Source: Gymnothorax reevesii (taxonomy: Eukaryota > Chordata > Actinopteri > Anguilliformes > Muraenidae). From it: a stretch of DNA of 64,000 bases. The first letter of the stretch is position 1; every line of letters begins with the position of its first letter. Of this stretch, positions 11,700 through 24,823 are shown one piece after another. The translations under genes and the position numbers were made by a program. Location of the stretch: NCBI GenBank assembly GCA_029721435.1, contig CM056577.1, positions 28,227,719 through 28,291,718 on the forward strand, read 5' to 3'. A model generated the notes under the pieces. The model saw only the letters and a list, made by a program, of their open reading frames with translations. It had not been told where the DNA came from and ran no database searches.

Positions 11700-11960
11700 A
11701 TCTGGGAACCTGCTAAGCAGATAGAAACTGCAATGTAATGGCTTTTCTGGCCTCTTACTATTGCAAGTGTGGCCCAGTACTGACACTTCAGCCAAGGTCA
11801 AACCACAGAAGGGTTTACTGGGGCAATAAAGCCAGTTATCCCCCTGGGGCGCTCTTATACTTTTCTACTGGCTAAGCCATAATAAGGCATGGGGACTTTT
11901 GGCCATTATAGCACAAGTACATAATGACATCTTACCTCAAGCAGATTAGTTTCATGCCCT
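11700..11960. promoter_or_regulatory. possible conserved non-coding block
   Basis: Mixed-composition, repeat-free sequence with words such as 'gcaataaagccagttatc', 'ccataataaggc' and 'gcagattag'. It has the look of a conserved element, but nothing in the sequence proves constraint. Confidence 0.2.
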
Positions 11961-14900
11961 TAGATGGGTGAGGGAGGGGAGGGGTAAATGGAAGCCATTA
12001 AACACGTCTGCAACACCGTCAGTTCGTTATACTGGTTGGAGAACTACGCTAACAATAAGTACTCGTAAAATAACGTAGATTTGCATGTCTGGAGAAAAGA
12101 GGAGTCCATTGCCAAATCATCTGCATAAAAGATTGCATCATTTGCTGATTGCACTTAGCCCACAGGTATCTGGAGAGAGAGCAAATTTCACTGCTTTACT
12201 TTGATTACATTGCAGCCATAATCGCATGCGAGATACCATATAGAGCCTGTTCTCAGTACAGCACAGGGCCAACATCTCCTCTCGCAGCTGCTGAACACTA
12301 TCCAACAGCATGTTACCCATCTTTGCCTCTCAGCCTGGGTTGCCAGTAGTTGTCATAATAATCAGACAACATGCACAGCTGGGAGCTTAATCTTCAGCTG
12401 AGGTGCCAAACTAATGGCGGGGGAAAGAGGGGGCGGGGTATGTGATTGCTGTCTGTATTTGAAGGATAAATGGTAGGTTGGGAGTAGCTTCTTGATCGAG
12501 TCTGCTGCACAAAGTGGACATAAGATTTTTTACAAACTGGAGAAAAAGGACACTCCAGTGAAAAATTGGGCATCTGGCAGCTCTGCTCAAATGCCTTATC
12601 AGTGCCACAACATTGCCTCTACATTGCAAAAACGCTGTGATAACAGCTTGTGTTACCATGAGGAAATAGAGGGACTGAAATGCAAAAGGGCTCCCTGCGT
12701 TTGTTTGTTGTGGGTAATAAAAACCTTAAAAATAGCTTGGAATTCTAGAGATGTACCAGAGAAGCACAGAATGAAGACTCAATGAAAGTATTCCGGTCAT
12801 CAATTTATAAAAAGGAGTGAACTTAGAAGTCAAAAATGTCAATGACTGTTTTTTATGATGCTGAAATGTCGGCTAAAAGTCAGGCCACAGAACCAAACAA
12901 GTTAAAGCAATTAAATGGTTTGACCCCTGACCCCTGTTAAAATGTTAGAAAGCAATCTAAACGATCACAATGGGAAGCAGGCAATCCAGATTGATGCCTT
13001 GCTTCCTGTCAGACTAAAGAGAAAGAGTACAATGACAAGCAGTGGGAGTGTAATTAGTGTAATCCACGTAAATCTAAATTGAGAGACATGGAAATGTCAT
13101 TCTGAAGACTTTACGAAAAGCACTCAAAACCCAAAATCACGTCTGTTGAAAGCTAAAAAAGACGAGGAGAGGCGTAAAAAGGGCAGCCATAATGCCCTCG
13201 AGTCCCCCATTACAGCTGCACAGAAATTGCCAGTCTGCAGCCCTAGAAAGACTGTGGTCTCAGTGGCATTTCTCAGTGCTAAAATCATATAAAAACCAGA
13301 TTTCAAGGGGCTGTATCACAAAAAAATCGCCCACAGCAGTTTTGTGGGTTAAAATTCTGTGATATCTAGTTTGATTTTGACTTCTGTTTTTATTTAAAAA
13401 GAACTTTTTGAAACTGAAGGAATGCAGTGAATATTCTCCACTGAAAACAATCCGAGCTGAAATCCCTCGTAGGTTTTTTTTTTAAAAAAAAAAGGATTAC
13501 CTGCAGATCGGTTATTTGATCTCCATAGGAGTGAGATGTTGGGTCCACATATTAAATGAGGAAAACTCCCCATGTAAGTCTACCAGAGGTCTTTTTTTTT
13601 TACTCAATTAGGTGTAAAAGAACTCTCCAAACGATGTTCGATGGACAGAATCAGGCCAGTGTTTATCACAAGAGCAGATTCTACTGCATGATAAGGTTTT
13701 ACAAATGTGTGGAAGACTGGAATTTTCACCCCTATAGCGTCGAGAACCACTTTATAAGCATCACACTCACAGAAAACATCCCTGAGGGCTTAGAATACGA
13801 GTCTCTGGAGGGAGCTACATTCAAATGCTAACTCCAGAGAGAGCTTTTTTTGGTTAGGCTCTGAAACTAAATCAAAATACTTCCTCATTAAGTGTTTAAT
13901 GAGGCTTTATTTCTGATGCTCAAGACTTTAGAAGTCCCAACATGGCTGCTTTGCTCCGACAACACAACTGTCTTTTCTGGAATGGTTCATCTTGCTATCC
14001 TTGTGGTCCACACACCGCACATCTTAATCTGATCACAGATTAACAGCTGTCACTTTGCCTCGCAACTACACAAATGACAATTTGTGGTTTTTAATGTAGG
14101 ATAACCATACAGACAGTGGAGTTTACGGAGGGTAGTTTCCGTTTCATGAAAATAAAGCTTTAATGAGCTGAGCAGTTTGCCGTCTGAGTGGCATTTATTC
14201 AAAGTGATAAAAAGGAAAATTGAATACAGAATATTGAGGATAGAATGACTGGGACACGGACTTCTCCTTTCGCGTAGTTTCGCTGCAGCTGATAAGATCC
14301 TAGAAGGACTGTCATAGGTCCTCTCAGACTATAGGCTGTTGCTCCAGTGATTTCAAACATGCTGGAAAATGTCAGCGTGTGTGGGACGGCTCCCCCTCCG
14401 TGTCAGATCGTGTCCTAGAACTCCTCACGACGGTTTTTCCACACGTCTGAAATATGCCAGGGGAATGCGAGCTATGATTGTGTGTTACGGGGCTTATCCT
14501 GTACGCACAACGGTCAAACATAAAACATACCGAAAACAATCTCAGAAAAATTCTCGCTCAGCTTTAATAGCTAAAGCGCTATGCCTTTAAAGGTGTGCAC
14601 AGACTAGTATTTAATCTACCCTTTTAGTAAAGGACTTGGTGTTCGTTGGCAGGCTATTGTAATTGCTTCGAGCCTTCCTGCTAAATGATTTTTTTTTTTT
14701 TTACTAAGCGCGTATGAGACTCATTGTACCGTAAAGGTGTACTGTCCTAAAGAATAAGAAGGCAGACAGAGGAAGACAGTGCTCATAGTAGAAACTGTTA
14801 ACACTGCACTTTAGAAAGAGCAAAAGCCGATCCAGTTTCTCCTACATTGAACTGTGGTATATTCAATAATGACACTCCAAAAATTGCAGAGGCGAGGTCA

Positions 14901-15540
14901 TTGTAGGAAATGCCTTCTGGCAACATCTTCAATTCAGTTTGACAGGAGTTGCAGCACCCCAGTTATCAAAGATGGAAAGTATCACTCAGGATACCAGTAT
15001 GCCTTATTTCCCAGTTCACAGAACACAGAGTTCATCTGATACCTACAAACCAGAGACAAATCAGACTAGACTTTTCCTGTTCAAGGTCTACAAGCCTGAG
15101 TGTTGTACAAAACATAGTTATTTCTTTTCCATTTCCCAGTTATATAGGGCAACCAGGCCCACTGTAGCAGATATTTAAATTGGAAAGTAAAACCTCCAAT
15201 AGAGGGTCCCATCTTTTTTGAAAGAGAAACATTATATTCTCAATGTATAATACAGTGCAATAATAATTACTATTATAATACTATGAACAAAAAATGAGTC
15301 ATCGACAGTGAACTTTGCTGGATCACACAAGCAAAAAGAATAGAGGTTTCATATTCCCTGTTCAATGCGTGTGTTTATCGTTTTTTTGCCTGCAAGTACA
15401 ACACTGGTTACATAAACTGTGACTCTTAATATGATCTGTATCTTTCAGTGCTGAATGCGCAGGATTAAGTGACGATGTGCACGTGCTCTGCATACATGGA
15501 GTTACTCCATCAACCCAACCCCTCCATAGGTATTTACTCA

Positions 15541-15943
15541 GAGTGAGATAAGTAAGGGATAAAGCCCGATGAGGTGTCCATTATCAGAAATGAATGGTTG
15601 CTTCCCCGAAGTCCATTCATTTCTGATAATGGATACCTAGAAGGGCATTATCCCGCTTATACCATGGTCACTTATGAAAGAAATAAATATTAAGTCAATT
15701 ATTAATACGTTAATGTTGTTTTTTTTACCATTTTACCTTTAAAATCATAAGTTTTTCACAAGAAGCGGTTGAGTGGACTATTTAATATTTCTTGTTGTGA
15801 CGCGTTGCCAAGGTAATAGGCTCTGGCCACAGAGCCTGCAGCTCGGTCGGCCGCGGAACTTTTTTTATAGGTGTCCTACCACACTTTTTAACGGACACCC
15901 TGCAGCCAACCAGAATCGAGTATTCACCTAGACCATGGTATAA
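15541..15943. repeat. palindromic dispersed repeat with perfect 21-bp hairpin
   Basis: A perfect 21-bp stem, 'ccattatcagaaatgaatgg' with one more base, pairs 15577-15597 with 15613-15633 around a 15-bp loop. Weaker pairing extends outward (ggataaagccc near 15558 against gggcattatcc near 15643). Directly next to it lies a second inverted pair, TTATACCATGGTC (15658-15670) and its inverse GACCATGGTATAA (15931-15943), enclosing about 260 bp. The two pairs abut, so this is probably one compound non-autonomous DNA transposon or two neighbouring MITEs. It has no coding capacity. Confidence 0.6.
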
Positions 15944-18271
15944 AGGCAGAGAAACCCCATTATAACTGAAGCGCAGTGAATATTTCTTTGCAGTATGAGA
16001 CAAATCCTGTCCCAAGCTTGACGATCAAGGCCCCGCGGACAAGTGAGAGAACTTTATCTAATTTTTCCACAGGTTGTACTCGGGTTGGTTTATTTCAAAC
16101 TGAATGTTTGGTTCTTGCAGTAGAAATCCACTGCTTTCAAGTTCTTCAGTGGTGATTGTTACATCAGCTTTATAATGCTCAATTGAGAATCTAACAGTTT
16201 ACATGTTAGCAATCTTTTCATCTTTGGGGTGATTCACACCAAATGTGTTTCAGCAGCTTGGGGTTTCTTTTGTTACAGTATGTTTCAACAGATTTGAAGC
16301 CTTCTCGACATCGCTTTTGTGTACCAGACACCTCATCTTTATCATCGCCTGGTATCTTGCTGTTTTGAGGTGCGTGTCAAGATGAAAATATTCCTACTTT
16401 GAGATGCTTAAGAAAAAAACACTCCACAGCAGAACTGCAGCCAGAGCTGAGAATAGAGCCCAGTCTCTTTCTGACGTGTCGTTCAGCGATGCTACCTGAA
16501 CAAACGTCAACATAAGACGTAAAAGGAGGGTTTTACCGTCGTTATTTGACATCAGTTTAAAACGAATCCTACTCCCTAACCTGAACCTTAACCCTAAATG
16601 TAAATGGACGCTTAATCAGGTAGGGTCGCTATATGCCGCGTTCAGAGCGTGTCGGAAAATAGGGTTGGGCCAGATCATGCCTTCTGACCTTTTCTCAACC
16701 ATTTGTTTTATTTAAAAATACATTCACTCTGAAACTATCCACACTATCAGATGCTACTAGTTCTCTTCGTTATTTTGAATATGCAATTTAGTGCATTTCA
16801 TTTAGCGTTGCTCAAAATAATGTTATGATGATTTAAATCTTTGTCTTTGATTTCATTTAAAGAATTTCATAACGTATAGGTTAGATCGCCTGATGTGCCA
16901 AAAAGGTAATGTAGAATTTTTTTCCCAAATAATTTGTCACTCAGCCTCCTGAGGTCTAAAATTGAGCACCCTCTGCGTACTGTCTTGTAAAATGAACAAA
17001 ACACCTGATTTTCCCAGTTAAATTAGTTTTCTAATGCTATTAATACTGTAAAGACAGTTAACAAAGTGAATGACTGGAGTGACGTGAGATTACCTGGCAA
17101 CAGCAATAAAGATCTCACCAGCTCTTTTTACATACAAAGCTCCTGAAGATCAAGAGTGCGCCTTGTGTTTGCACTAAAGAGCATTTGGTGTAAACAGCCC
17201 CTAAAAGGGCTGTTCATCAGAGTTTCATCAGAGTGGGGGAATATCCAGACATTATATTCCATACTGGCCAAGTCTCACACTACATATCTGGCTACACAAA
17301 GACTGCATTATTTCGAGGAGCCATATAATTACTATTTTTCAAAATTCTGCAAGATATTTTAACCTCTCAGGTTGACAGCTTTGTGTTATGGGACCCATCA
17401 TTTCACTGGAGATGTGTTGTTTGAGCCACACTTAATATTCCTACATGGTAATTCATCCAAGATGTTCCTCACATACTAGAGATAACAGGTGCTCAGTCAA
17501 ATGTAGATGGACGTGTTGGTCTTCTAACACGCATCATTTCAGTGACAGCAAATGAAAGTCAAATTGACTCCTGCAGAGTAGCTTTCAGAGGGCAGACAGG
17601 TATACACACACACAGACACACACAGGAAGAAAGACAGAGAGAGAGAGAGTTGTCAGAGGGTAAATAAAGAGACATGAAAGTCAGATATAATTACCCAGCT
17701 TTAAAAGCAACTCTAACACGGACACCTGATCAGAACATGTAATTAAAAAGTAAGGTTGGGAAGAACAGGGGATATTTAGCAAATTTATAGACATCATGCA
17801 ATAAGTAAATTAAAAGGGAGATATCAGGATTCATATCACATGACTAGGGGACAAGACTTTGACTGGATTACTTGCTATTACCTCCACCAACAAAAGATTA
17901 CAAATTTACTCATGTTCATTTCTTTGTCTGCCTGTTTGTTTGTTTGTCCAAACTATGGGCTGTACTTTTGTGCCTTGGCAAATGGAAACAGATGCTGTGG
18001 TGACGTTATGCAAAATTTTGTCGGTCACAATCGGCGTATTCTTCGCCTTTGCTCAGTATAGTAGTTTCCTGCTCTAAAATAAAAGCATTTGTTTCTCACA
18101 GGGTTGGATAGAGCAAAAGGAGGTATGTCGATGCATAAAATTGGAAATGTCCAATTTTTGTGTCACAAGCCAAATTTGCATTTTGATCAAGCGGCAATCT
18201 CCAGGAATGAAAAGTGCGGTCAACACAGAAGTGCCAAAAAACTGCAGTTCCTTGAATGGCCACTATAATAT
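15944..18271. other. stretch without a recognised gene; microsatellites
   Basis: I see no gene. An AC-rich tract (17603-17624) is followed by a GA-rich tract (17635-17649). The words 'ccctaacctgaaccttaaccctaaa' near 16570-16595 resemble degenerate telomeric units but are too short to mean much. The longest frames (73 codons) have no recognisable domain. Confidence 0.5.
17603..17649. repeat. AC/GA compound microsatellite
   Basis: Interrupted ACACAC units with GACACACACA variants are followed by AGAGAGAGAGAG. No other signal. Confidence 0.9.
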
Positions 18272-18590
18272 TGTCATGGTTTTGCCCACGCTGGCTGCAA
18301 AAAGCAAACCGGTGGGCACTGGGACCATGTACCCAAAAGGGAGAGAAGGGACCCAAATGCACAGGCTGAGTAAAAAGATAAAGACTTTTAATAAAACTGG
18401 TAAAATAAACCACAAACGAGGGGAGCAGCAGCACAACACAACAGGGCTACGACTTCAGAATGCAGCTGCACTGCCAAACTGGCAGTGCAGCTCTTAAATA
18501 CTATTCACTTCACCGAGCAACAGGTGAGGCTCGTTGAAGTGGAGGCGAAGACAGCAGGAGGGGGAGGGACTGCAGGGCAGAACCATCACA
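18272..18590 (-). mobile_element. LTR of a retrotransposon (minus strand), 319 bp
   Basis: Read on the minus strand it starts TGTGATGGTT and ends AACCATGACA, an LTR-type TG...CA with 9 of 10 bases inverted-matched. Inside, on the minus strand, TATTTAAG serves as a TATA-like box, followed 5 nt later by a 13-bp hairpin (18464-18476 with 18480-18492, loop aac), and further on 'TTTTATTAAAAG' could serve as a polyadenylation region. Just upstream on the minus strand is a purine run, 'TTGGGAGGAGAGAAC' (18591-18605), which fits a polypurine tract, so this is a 3' LTR. I found no partner LTR in the neighbourhood. Confidence 0.7.
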
Positions 18591-18700
18591 GTTCTCTCCT
18601 CCCAAGGCACGCCTTCTGGCGTACCAGGAAAACACGGCGCCCTACACCATAACACATGGCGCCCTCCTGCGTAACACTTGGGCGGAGTCAGGCATTGTCA
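18591..18700 (-). mobile_element. remnant of LTR-retrotransposon internal sequence with polypurine tract
   Basis: Directly upstream of the minus-strand LTR. It begins with the purine run next to the LTR and continues through about 100 bp of GC-rich sequence with repeated 'ggcgcc' words (18636-18663). The rest of the element is absent, so what remains is the 3' LTR plus a stub. The outer boundary near 18700 is a guess. Confidence 0.45.
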
Positions 18701-21700
18701 AGATAGCAACGGCTGGGAGCACTGACAAGCGCAAATTGAGCTTCATTCTGGATTTTCAGAACTCTACAGGTGACATTACGGCGACTACATCCATCATTTT
18801 ATACAGTCAATGATTTTGACTCACCCAAACCACCTTTTTACACAAATGTTATCGCTCTGTGGTTTTTCATTGGACGGGATCACAGCCAGGCTGTTTGCAA
18901 ATAAATGCACATCACTTCCTTCGCATTTAAATGTCTTTGTATGTACCCTGTAAATAATTCCTGCAAAATGGTGGTGGAGTTTAATGGTTAGGGGAGGGTG
19001 AAGGGGTATTTCACTACATATGAATATTTTCCCTGGGGGAAATACAAATAATGAACTTAATTCTCACCTTTGTATTGAATGCCGTTTTGCATGCGGTTTA
19101 AATCACTGTATCTTTTCATACAAAGCACAAAATCTCCATCCCTTCAAATGCCTCCACACATTAGTACATTGGATTGCAGCTCTCAGATGACTAAAGGAGA
19201 CTGTAATGCAAATTAGGTGCTTGTTCTTCCCCCCAACAAAATGGCCAATTCCCTTTGCGAATTGAGTGACTGCAGATAACCTGATTAGCCTGACTCCCAC
19301 CATACCCAAAGGTAGTAAATTTGTTTTAGTCCAACGCTTTTGACAATAGCACCATGGCAATACAATTGCCTTCTGCCAGAAAATTTCTGTAATTAATTTA
19401 GACACACCCAGTTTTGCGATGCCATTAGCATGCCATTAGCACTAAGGTTTGCCAACGGTGTTTTTACCCAATATCTCTAAAATTCCTAAATGACTTTCAG
19501 CATTTTCTGGAAGGGAGGGCCTGGGGCCAAGAAACAATTGATTACATTTTGGGATGGATTCAATTTCAAATACAGCTGCCACAGTAGCCATCTCAGAGTG
19601 CCACTTGGTTTGGAGGCATGCGCTCTGTGAATACCTTCTCTTTCTTATCATTGTCAATTAAATTAAAAACTCAAACTTTTCGTGAGAATTGGTTCAGGTT
19701 GATGTAACTCGGAGTTCACTTGTAGATAGTTTGCGAAAAGGGCTTAGACTTAAAATACATGAAAATTGCCCGGTCAGCTTTTTTTTTTTTGAGCTCCCTG
19801 CTTCTCTACATTCCACGTTTGACGATGTGCCACCAATGTCTTTCTTTTGAAGTTTATTGCCAATGTGGGGGTAAAAAAAATTTTGGCTGGTGAGTCAAAT
19901 ACTATTCATTTACCTTTCATTCTTCTGTTTACTCCCAGTACGATTTTATCCCATGCCCAATTCTGTCACTGTTACGCACTGGTTCAGCGCGAGCGCAGTT
20001 ATACTTCAACATACCACCAAAAGTTAAAATCCTTGTTCACTCTGACAACATGATTGCACTCTCTTAGTGTAGTTTTTATTGTCCCTTTCTATGTCTGGGA
20101 AAAACACTCAGTTTGATGTTACCTGGCTGTTCGCAGTCACCAGGTATTATCGCAATGTAATTTCATTGTCAGGATGATGAATGGCTATTTACTTGTATTT
20201 ATTTCTGCCTAAGTCCAGATGCGGTAAAACCGTCACACCGTTTGCCTGTTTGGCTTTCCTCACGACACAAATAAGAAGTCATTGTGCTCATCTTCAATCA
20301 TGTTAACGGGAAATCTATAAGCAATAGCCTTTTCGCCACTGCGGGAGAAAAATAGGTTTCAGGCTTCGAATGGGAAAAAAAGCACAAAAAGGCCATTCTG
20401 ATTTGTAATCTTTTATTCTAATGGTGACTCAATCCTCAAACAGGTTTGCCTCGGAAGAGGATTTCGCAAAGACGTAATGGCAGACAGATGCACTTCATTA
20501 CATTTGTACTTAAGTGAAGCTTTGCACCCAGAGTTTGGACTGAGCATTTTAGTGGATGAAAATAGAACATGGGTTTTAAACTGTATTACATAACAGTAAT
20601 TTAGTTGATGTGTTAATCCAAACACACTTACAGTTAATTAAACTAAATTGAGGTTAATCCTCCTCTCAGGATTAAGATTACGGGCCTTACATAATTGCCA
20701 AACATCTGCACTGATCTTTTGGAGGCTGCACAGGGACTAAAACTACCAACCTCTTGAAAAAAACGGCTTTTCCTTTGCGCGCGTCCATCCACCACAATAA
20801 CAATTTGTTCAATGCACTGAAGAGCCTGGCCGGTACAAAATGGAGTTAATGGACTTGGCATTTTCCACTGTGTGTGAATCCAAAGAAGAGTGATCTGCCA
20901 GCCCCAAGTGAGCTGGTGACTCATTGTGTAAGAGCTGTCTGTTCGAATGCGGGACGAATATAATGTATTAAACGTAGCAAGAGCGGCCCAGCACCGTCCA
21001 CATAAACACAAAGGAGAGAGTCACTCGTGATGTGTCAAATTCGATCTCATGTACTACCTTCTCTCCTCCTTTGTCTTTTTTCTATCACTCTGTTCCATCT
21101 CTCCTTCCTCTCCATCGCCCCCTTTAGTTCTATTTCTGCTTTTGTCTTACTTCTCTCTCTCTCCCTCTGTCTGCTGAGCTGGGCTTGGCCACTTCCAGCT
21201 CAATTACTCCAGTAAAAATAGGGATTGAGGTATTAAATATTGAAGACGAGCAGCGAGAGAGTGGGCCTGAGAGCTTTTCTCCTGATGCTGTGCTGAACCT
21301 CCTTTATTTTTCATAATGATGCAGTAAAAACAGCGCAGGGCAGGGCGAAAACATGTAATTCAATTACGCAAATTACTTCAAATTCCACAACCCGTTGGCT
21401 TCCACTGGTCCTTTCGCCCCAAAACATTCATTCTCACCTCGGTTCATGCATGACATGCCGACATCTATCGATTCCTGGCGCCTTGTGGAACAGAAAAAAG
21501 ATAAATAAATAAATAAAAGGCCTTGCCCTCCCGTTTGGGCACTTTATACGGTCCACGATATTGCTGGCGATATGATTTATTTTGCCGAGTTAGCGCTAAC
21601 TGCCATCTCTCTCCCCTGGGCTCGGTGTTTCAGGCGATGTTTCTCAGGCGGAAAGTACTAGAAGGAGCGATGTTTCTGTCATGTCCGCGCAAACTTGGCC

Positions 21701-22789
21701 ACTAACAGAAAATGGGCTGAGCGCAGGTCTCCCATTTACAGGCTCTTAGTGCACTTAAGTTGTCACAAAGTGCACCTTTTGTAGTCTCTAGATTTAAAAT
21801 ATAACAGTAAAAGTGTTAAAGACTGAAAGCGGCGTAGCTTGCGGAACTAGTTCTGGCAGTCAACTCTAGACATGCCCACATTCCCATGCATATAAGACGG
21901 TGCTCTGCCCCTCGGCTGGCGATTTAACCCTTTGTGCCATAGTGGTTACTGAAGTAACTAAACCCATCCACCACCCTTAACAGACAAAGAGGAAGAGTCG
22001 TGCAACATAGGGTTAAAGTGCTCTCCTTCTCCACCTCTCTGCATCAAACATGTTTCTGCCTGCTGCAATGCTGCGTCACTCTTACCTGCTGCAAACTGAT
22101 ATGCTACCGCCGCCTCAGCATCCACTTTTAGGCTCTGAATCCCCCTGGAGTTGTATGAGGGCAAATATCCTGACACTCCCTGCTCTGTTCTGCTAAAGCT
22201 CTGGAGGCGACATAGTGAGCCCAGATGCCTGTGTACATGCGAGTTTGCTGCGAGAGATGTATTTCTGGTTCTAATTCAGCTCTCAACTGCATAAAACTGT
22301 GAGCAACAATTCTGTGTGGATTAACTTTCTTCTTTTATCTGTCTCCTTTGTCTGACAGGGTAGATTACAACAATGTATGCAAAAAGTACAGAGTGTCTTT
22401 CTTAATAAGGACTTTTGATGACACTTCTTTTTCTCTCTCAAAATGGAAATATTAGCTTATTTTAAGTTACCATGCACTTGTCAGGTAAAATTTTCTAATC
22501 TCCTTGGCAATTGAAAAGGAGTCAAATTATCTCTTCTCATTTGCAGGATTTTTGTCCTCCCGATAAAAAACGGGAAACACCTCATAACTATATATGTCAT
22601 TTATAAACTGCTTGTTAATGATCAACAAATGATGAACTAATCATTAGTATATAGCTTAAGAATCATCTATTTAAACATCACAAGTCAGTTGTAAACTAGA
22701 TAATAGCAGCTATAGAAGTTTTAATACTCATTTACTCATATACTCATATTTATCAACATTTGTAAATGATTCACAATTAATTAATGAAG
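18701..22789. other. long stretch without a recognised gene
   Basis: I see no gene. Open frames on either strand reach 122 codons (20643-21011, minus) but show no domain. 22600-22790 is AT-rich and looks like a decayed repeat (many 'catttataa/ttgtaaatgatt' words). A block at about 21190-21400 is noted separately. CT-rich runs lie near 21056-21175. Confidence 0.5.
21190..21400. promoter_or_regulatory. possible conserved non-coding block
   Basis: Repeat-free sequence with closely spaced homeodomain-like cores ('caattactcc', 'attaaatattgaag', 'tgtaattcaattacgcaaattac'). The palindromic 'gtaattcaattac' at 21354-21366 is the most striking word. This is inferred from composition only. Confidence 0.28.
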
Positions 22790-22940
22790 TTTCCCAATGA
22801 CTCTCTTTTGTAAAGAAATGTACTTAAAACATGGGTCATAGCATAGGGGCAAAAAATAAATTTTACCCTTTCTTGAAAAAGAGTGTTCCTTGGATTTGGG
22901 CCCTCAGGAAAGTCAGGGATTCAATTGTTATATCAATCCA
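22790..22940 (+). mobile_element. fragment of a MITE also present at 53690-53914
   Basis: From 'cccaatgac' at about 22794 to 'ggaaagtc' at about 22924 the sequence follows the reverse complement of the 53690-53914 element, including 'tttcttgaaaaagagtgt', 'ggatttgggccct' and 'catgggtcatagcat'. Its first third is missing or too diverged to recognise. Confidence 0.65.
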
Positions 22941-24474
22941 CAATGTCCTTTCTTATTTGATTTTCTTTAAAATTGCTATCGCAATGTACTCACTAAACCT
23001 GGCACATTGACTTCCATGAAATTAAAATATGACTGCTCTGAGCTAATTAATTTTCTTTAGCTAGCTAGAGAACTTTAAAAAATAGTCGGCGGGTTCTGAT
23101 TTGGCTAGTAAAGTTAATGCATTCTAATAACGCTTTTGAGTCCGCTGTTTATCTAAAGACTATAGTCTTTGACTTAAAATTAGTTTATCTGCAGCAGAAA
23201 GAAAGAGCAACAATTAACTACTACACCCAGGGAGAAGTGTGTGATATGACTTGGTGATTCTATAATTAAAATTGTGTTTTAATTGCTATTCTGCATGATT
23301 CATTTGACAATGCAGTGGTTGTCTCCTATTATTAATTTACAAATGAATAAACGTAACTGATTAAAGATTAGTTCTTTATAATCTAATAGCTGTAAAAGCT
23401 TTTGTTCTAGCCAAGCAGACATACATCTGATTCTACTAATCAATCCTTTCAGTCTTTGCTAAAGACCTTGATTGGTAATATGTTGTGTGTTACTGTTTCG
23501 CTAGAATGAAGGTCTGCACCCACACCAGTCCACTCAGGATGAGGTTGAGAACCCCTGTAATGTACGTGAAACTGGAAAAAGTAATGGAAAGCGTATAAGT
23601 CTAACAACAGGACTAAAAAAATTGGTGAGATGGACATATGTAATTTTCGTTTTTTACTGTGCAGTCAAATGAAGATAATGTTTAACGTTGCCAGAAACTT
23701 TATGCCATGTTTGTTGGAATGATTGCCAACTTTGCAACAGTTATTTATATGCAATATATGTAAGACGACATTTATGAGACTTAAAGGCTTATTTTACGCA
23801 ATATTAAAATATAAACTATTAGTACACACATAATATGACTGTGTTGGGATGGTGCATTTTCTGCAGCTCTCATAGGATGACCGTTTCCCTCTGGATTCTC
23901 ACACCACAAACGCACTGAAATCACAAGGTGACTTTGTACCTCTGGAGAAATGGAAACTATGCATTTTTTACAAATGTCCAGGACCCCATCAATCTTAGCT
24001 GCTTTTGTGCCCCCCTTATCCCAGTGCTCCATATCAATCCTCACTTTTATATCTCTCAAAGGTCAAATAATATAGCGCCATATTTGCACATATTGTTGAT
24101 GTGGTACTGTTTTCGGCCGTTCTGTTTCTTTGACTACATTAATAGCAATGAACACTGAATCACTAGGAAGACATTCACTGACAAGTGTGTCACTAGGGGG
24201 AGAAGCTTGCCAGTGGTAGAGGTTAGAATACTCACCAGGCCTCTGACTCATTAACTCCTTCTGAAGGCACTGCCAAATTCGGGTCAGATATGACCAGCAA
24301 GAAAATGAAATCAAACATTCTGTGGTCGTATTTTTTTGTGTAACGGATTACTTCATGTTCTACGGGAAAAGAAAACAGACTCTGTCCGATCATATCCAAA
24401 TATGGAAATGTTCAGCTATTGTCAGATTAGTTTGGCTCCTCAAAGAGCATGATGTCATTTTCTAGAAAAATTAT
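22941..24474. other. stretch without a recognised gene
   Basis: I see no gene. 'gaggttgagaacccctg' at about 23542-23558 looks like the isolated right end of a hAT MITE of the CAGGGGTTCTC type; no left end was found. Short minus-strand frames near 23781-24314 have no recognisable domain. Confidence 0.45.
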
Positions 24475-24823
24475 TTAACATAACATAACATAACATGAGT
24501 GGCGAGAACAGGCCGTTCAGCCCAACTAGGCTCGCCTATTTCTTTTTACTATTGTGAATATATCACTTCAGATACTCAATGACTCTATGGTATCTAGCTT
24601 TAAGTCAAGTCTGCCCTGGAAAATTCCTAAGGTCTCTGCCTCAACAATATGGCCGGGCAAGCTATTCCACATCAAAATTACTCTTTGGGTCAAAATATAT
24701 TTCCTAATATCCGTGCTAAATTTACCCTCGGTCAACTTCCATTTGTGACCCCGAGTTCTACAAACAAAACTTGGTCGAAAGGAATCCTACATAACTCACT
24801 TTGTTAATCCCTTTAACATAATC

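Larger units (their letters stand above)
9690..15576. other. long stretch without a recognised gene
   Basis: I see no gene. Parts read as neither simple nor repetitive and are rich in homeodomain-like cores (see the separate entries at 10260-10480 and 11700-11960). There is a CT-rich run at about 10113-10170, an A/T run near 13475-13496 and a T-run near 14689-14701. Open frames (at most 104 codons) lack recognisable domains. I saw no tRNA, snRNA or clear hairpin precursor. Confidence 0.5.

Noticed and set aside
16570..16596. Interstitial telomere repeat
   Set aside because: Only three or four imperfect ccctaa-like units; too short and irregular.
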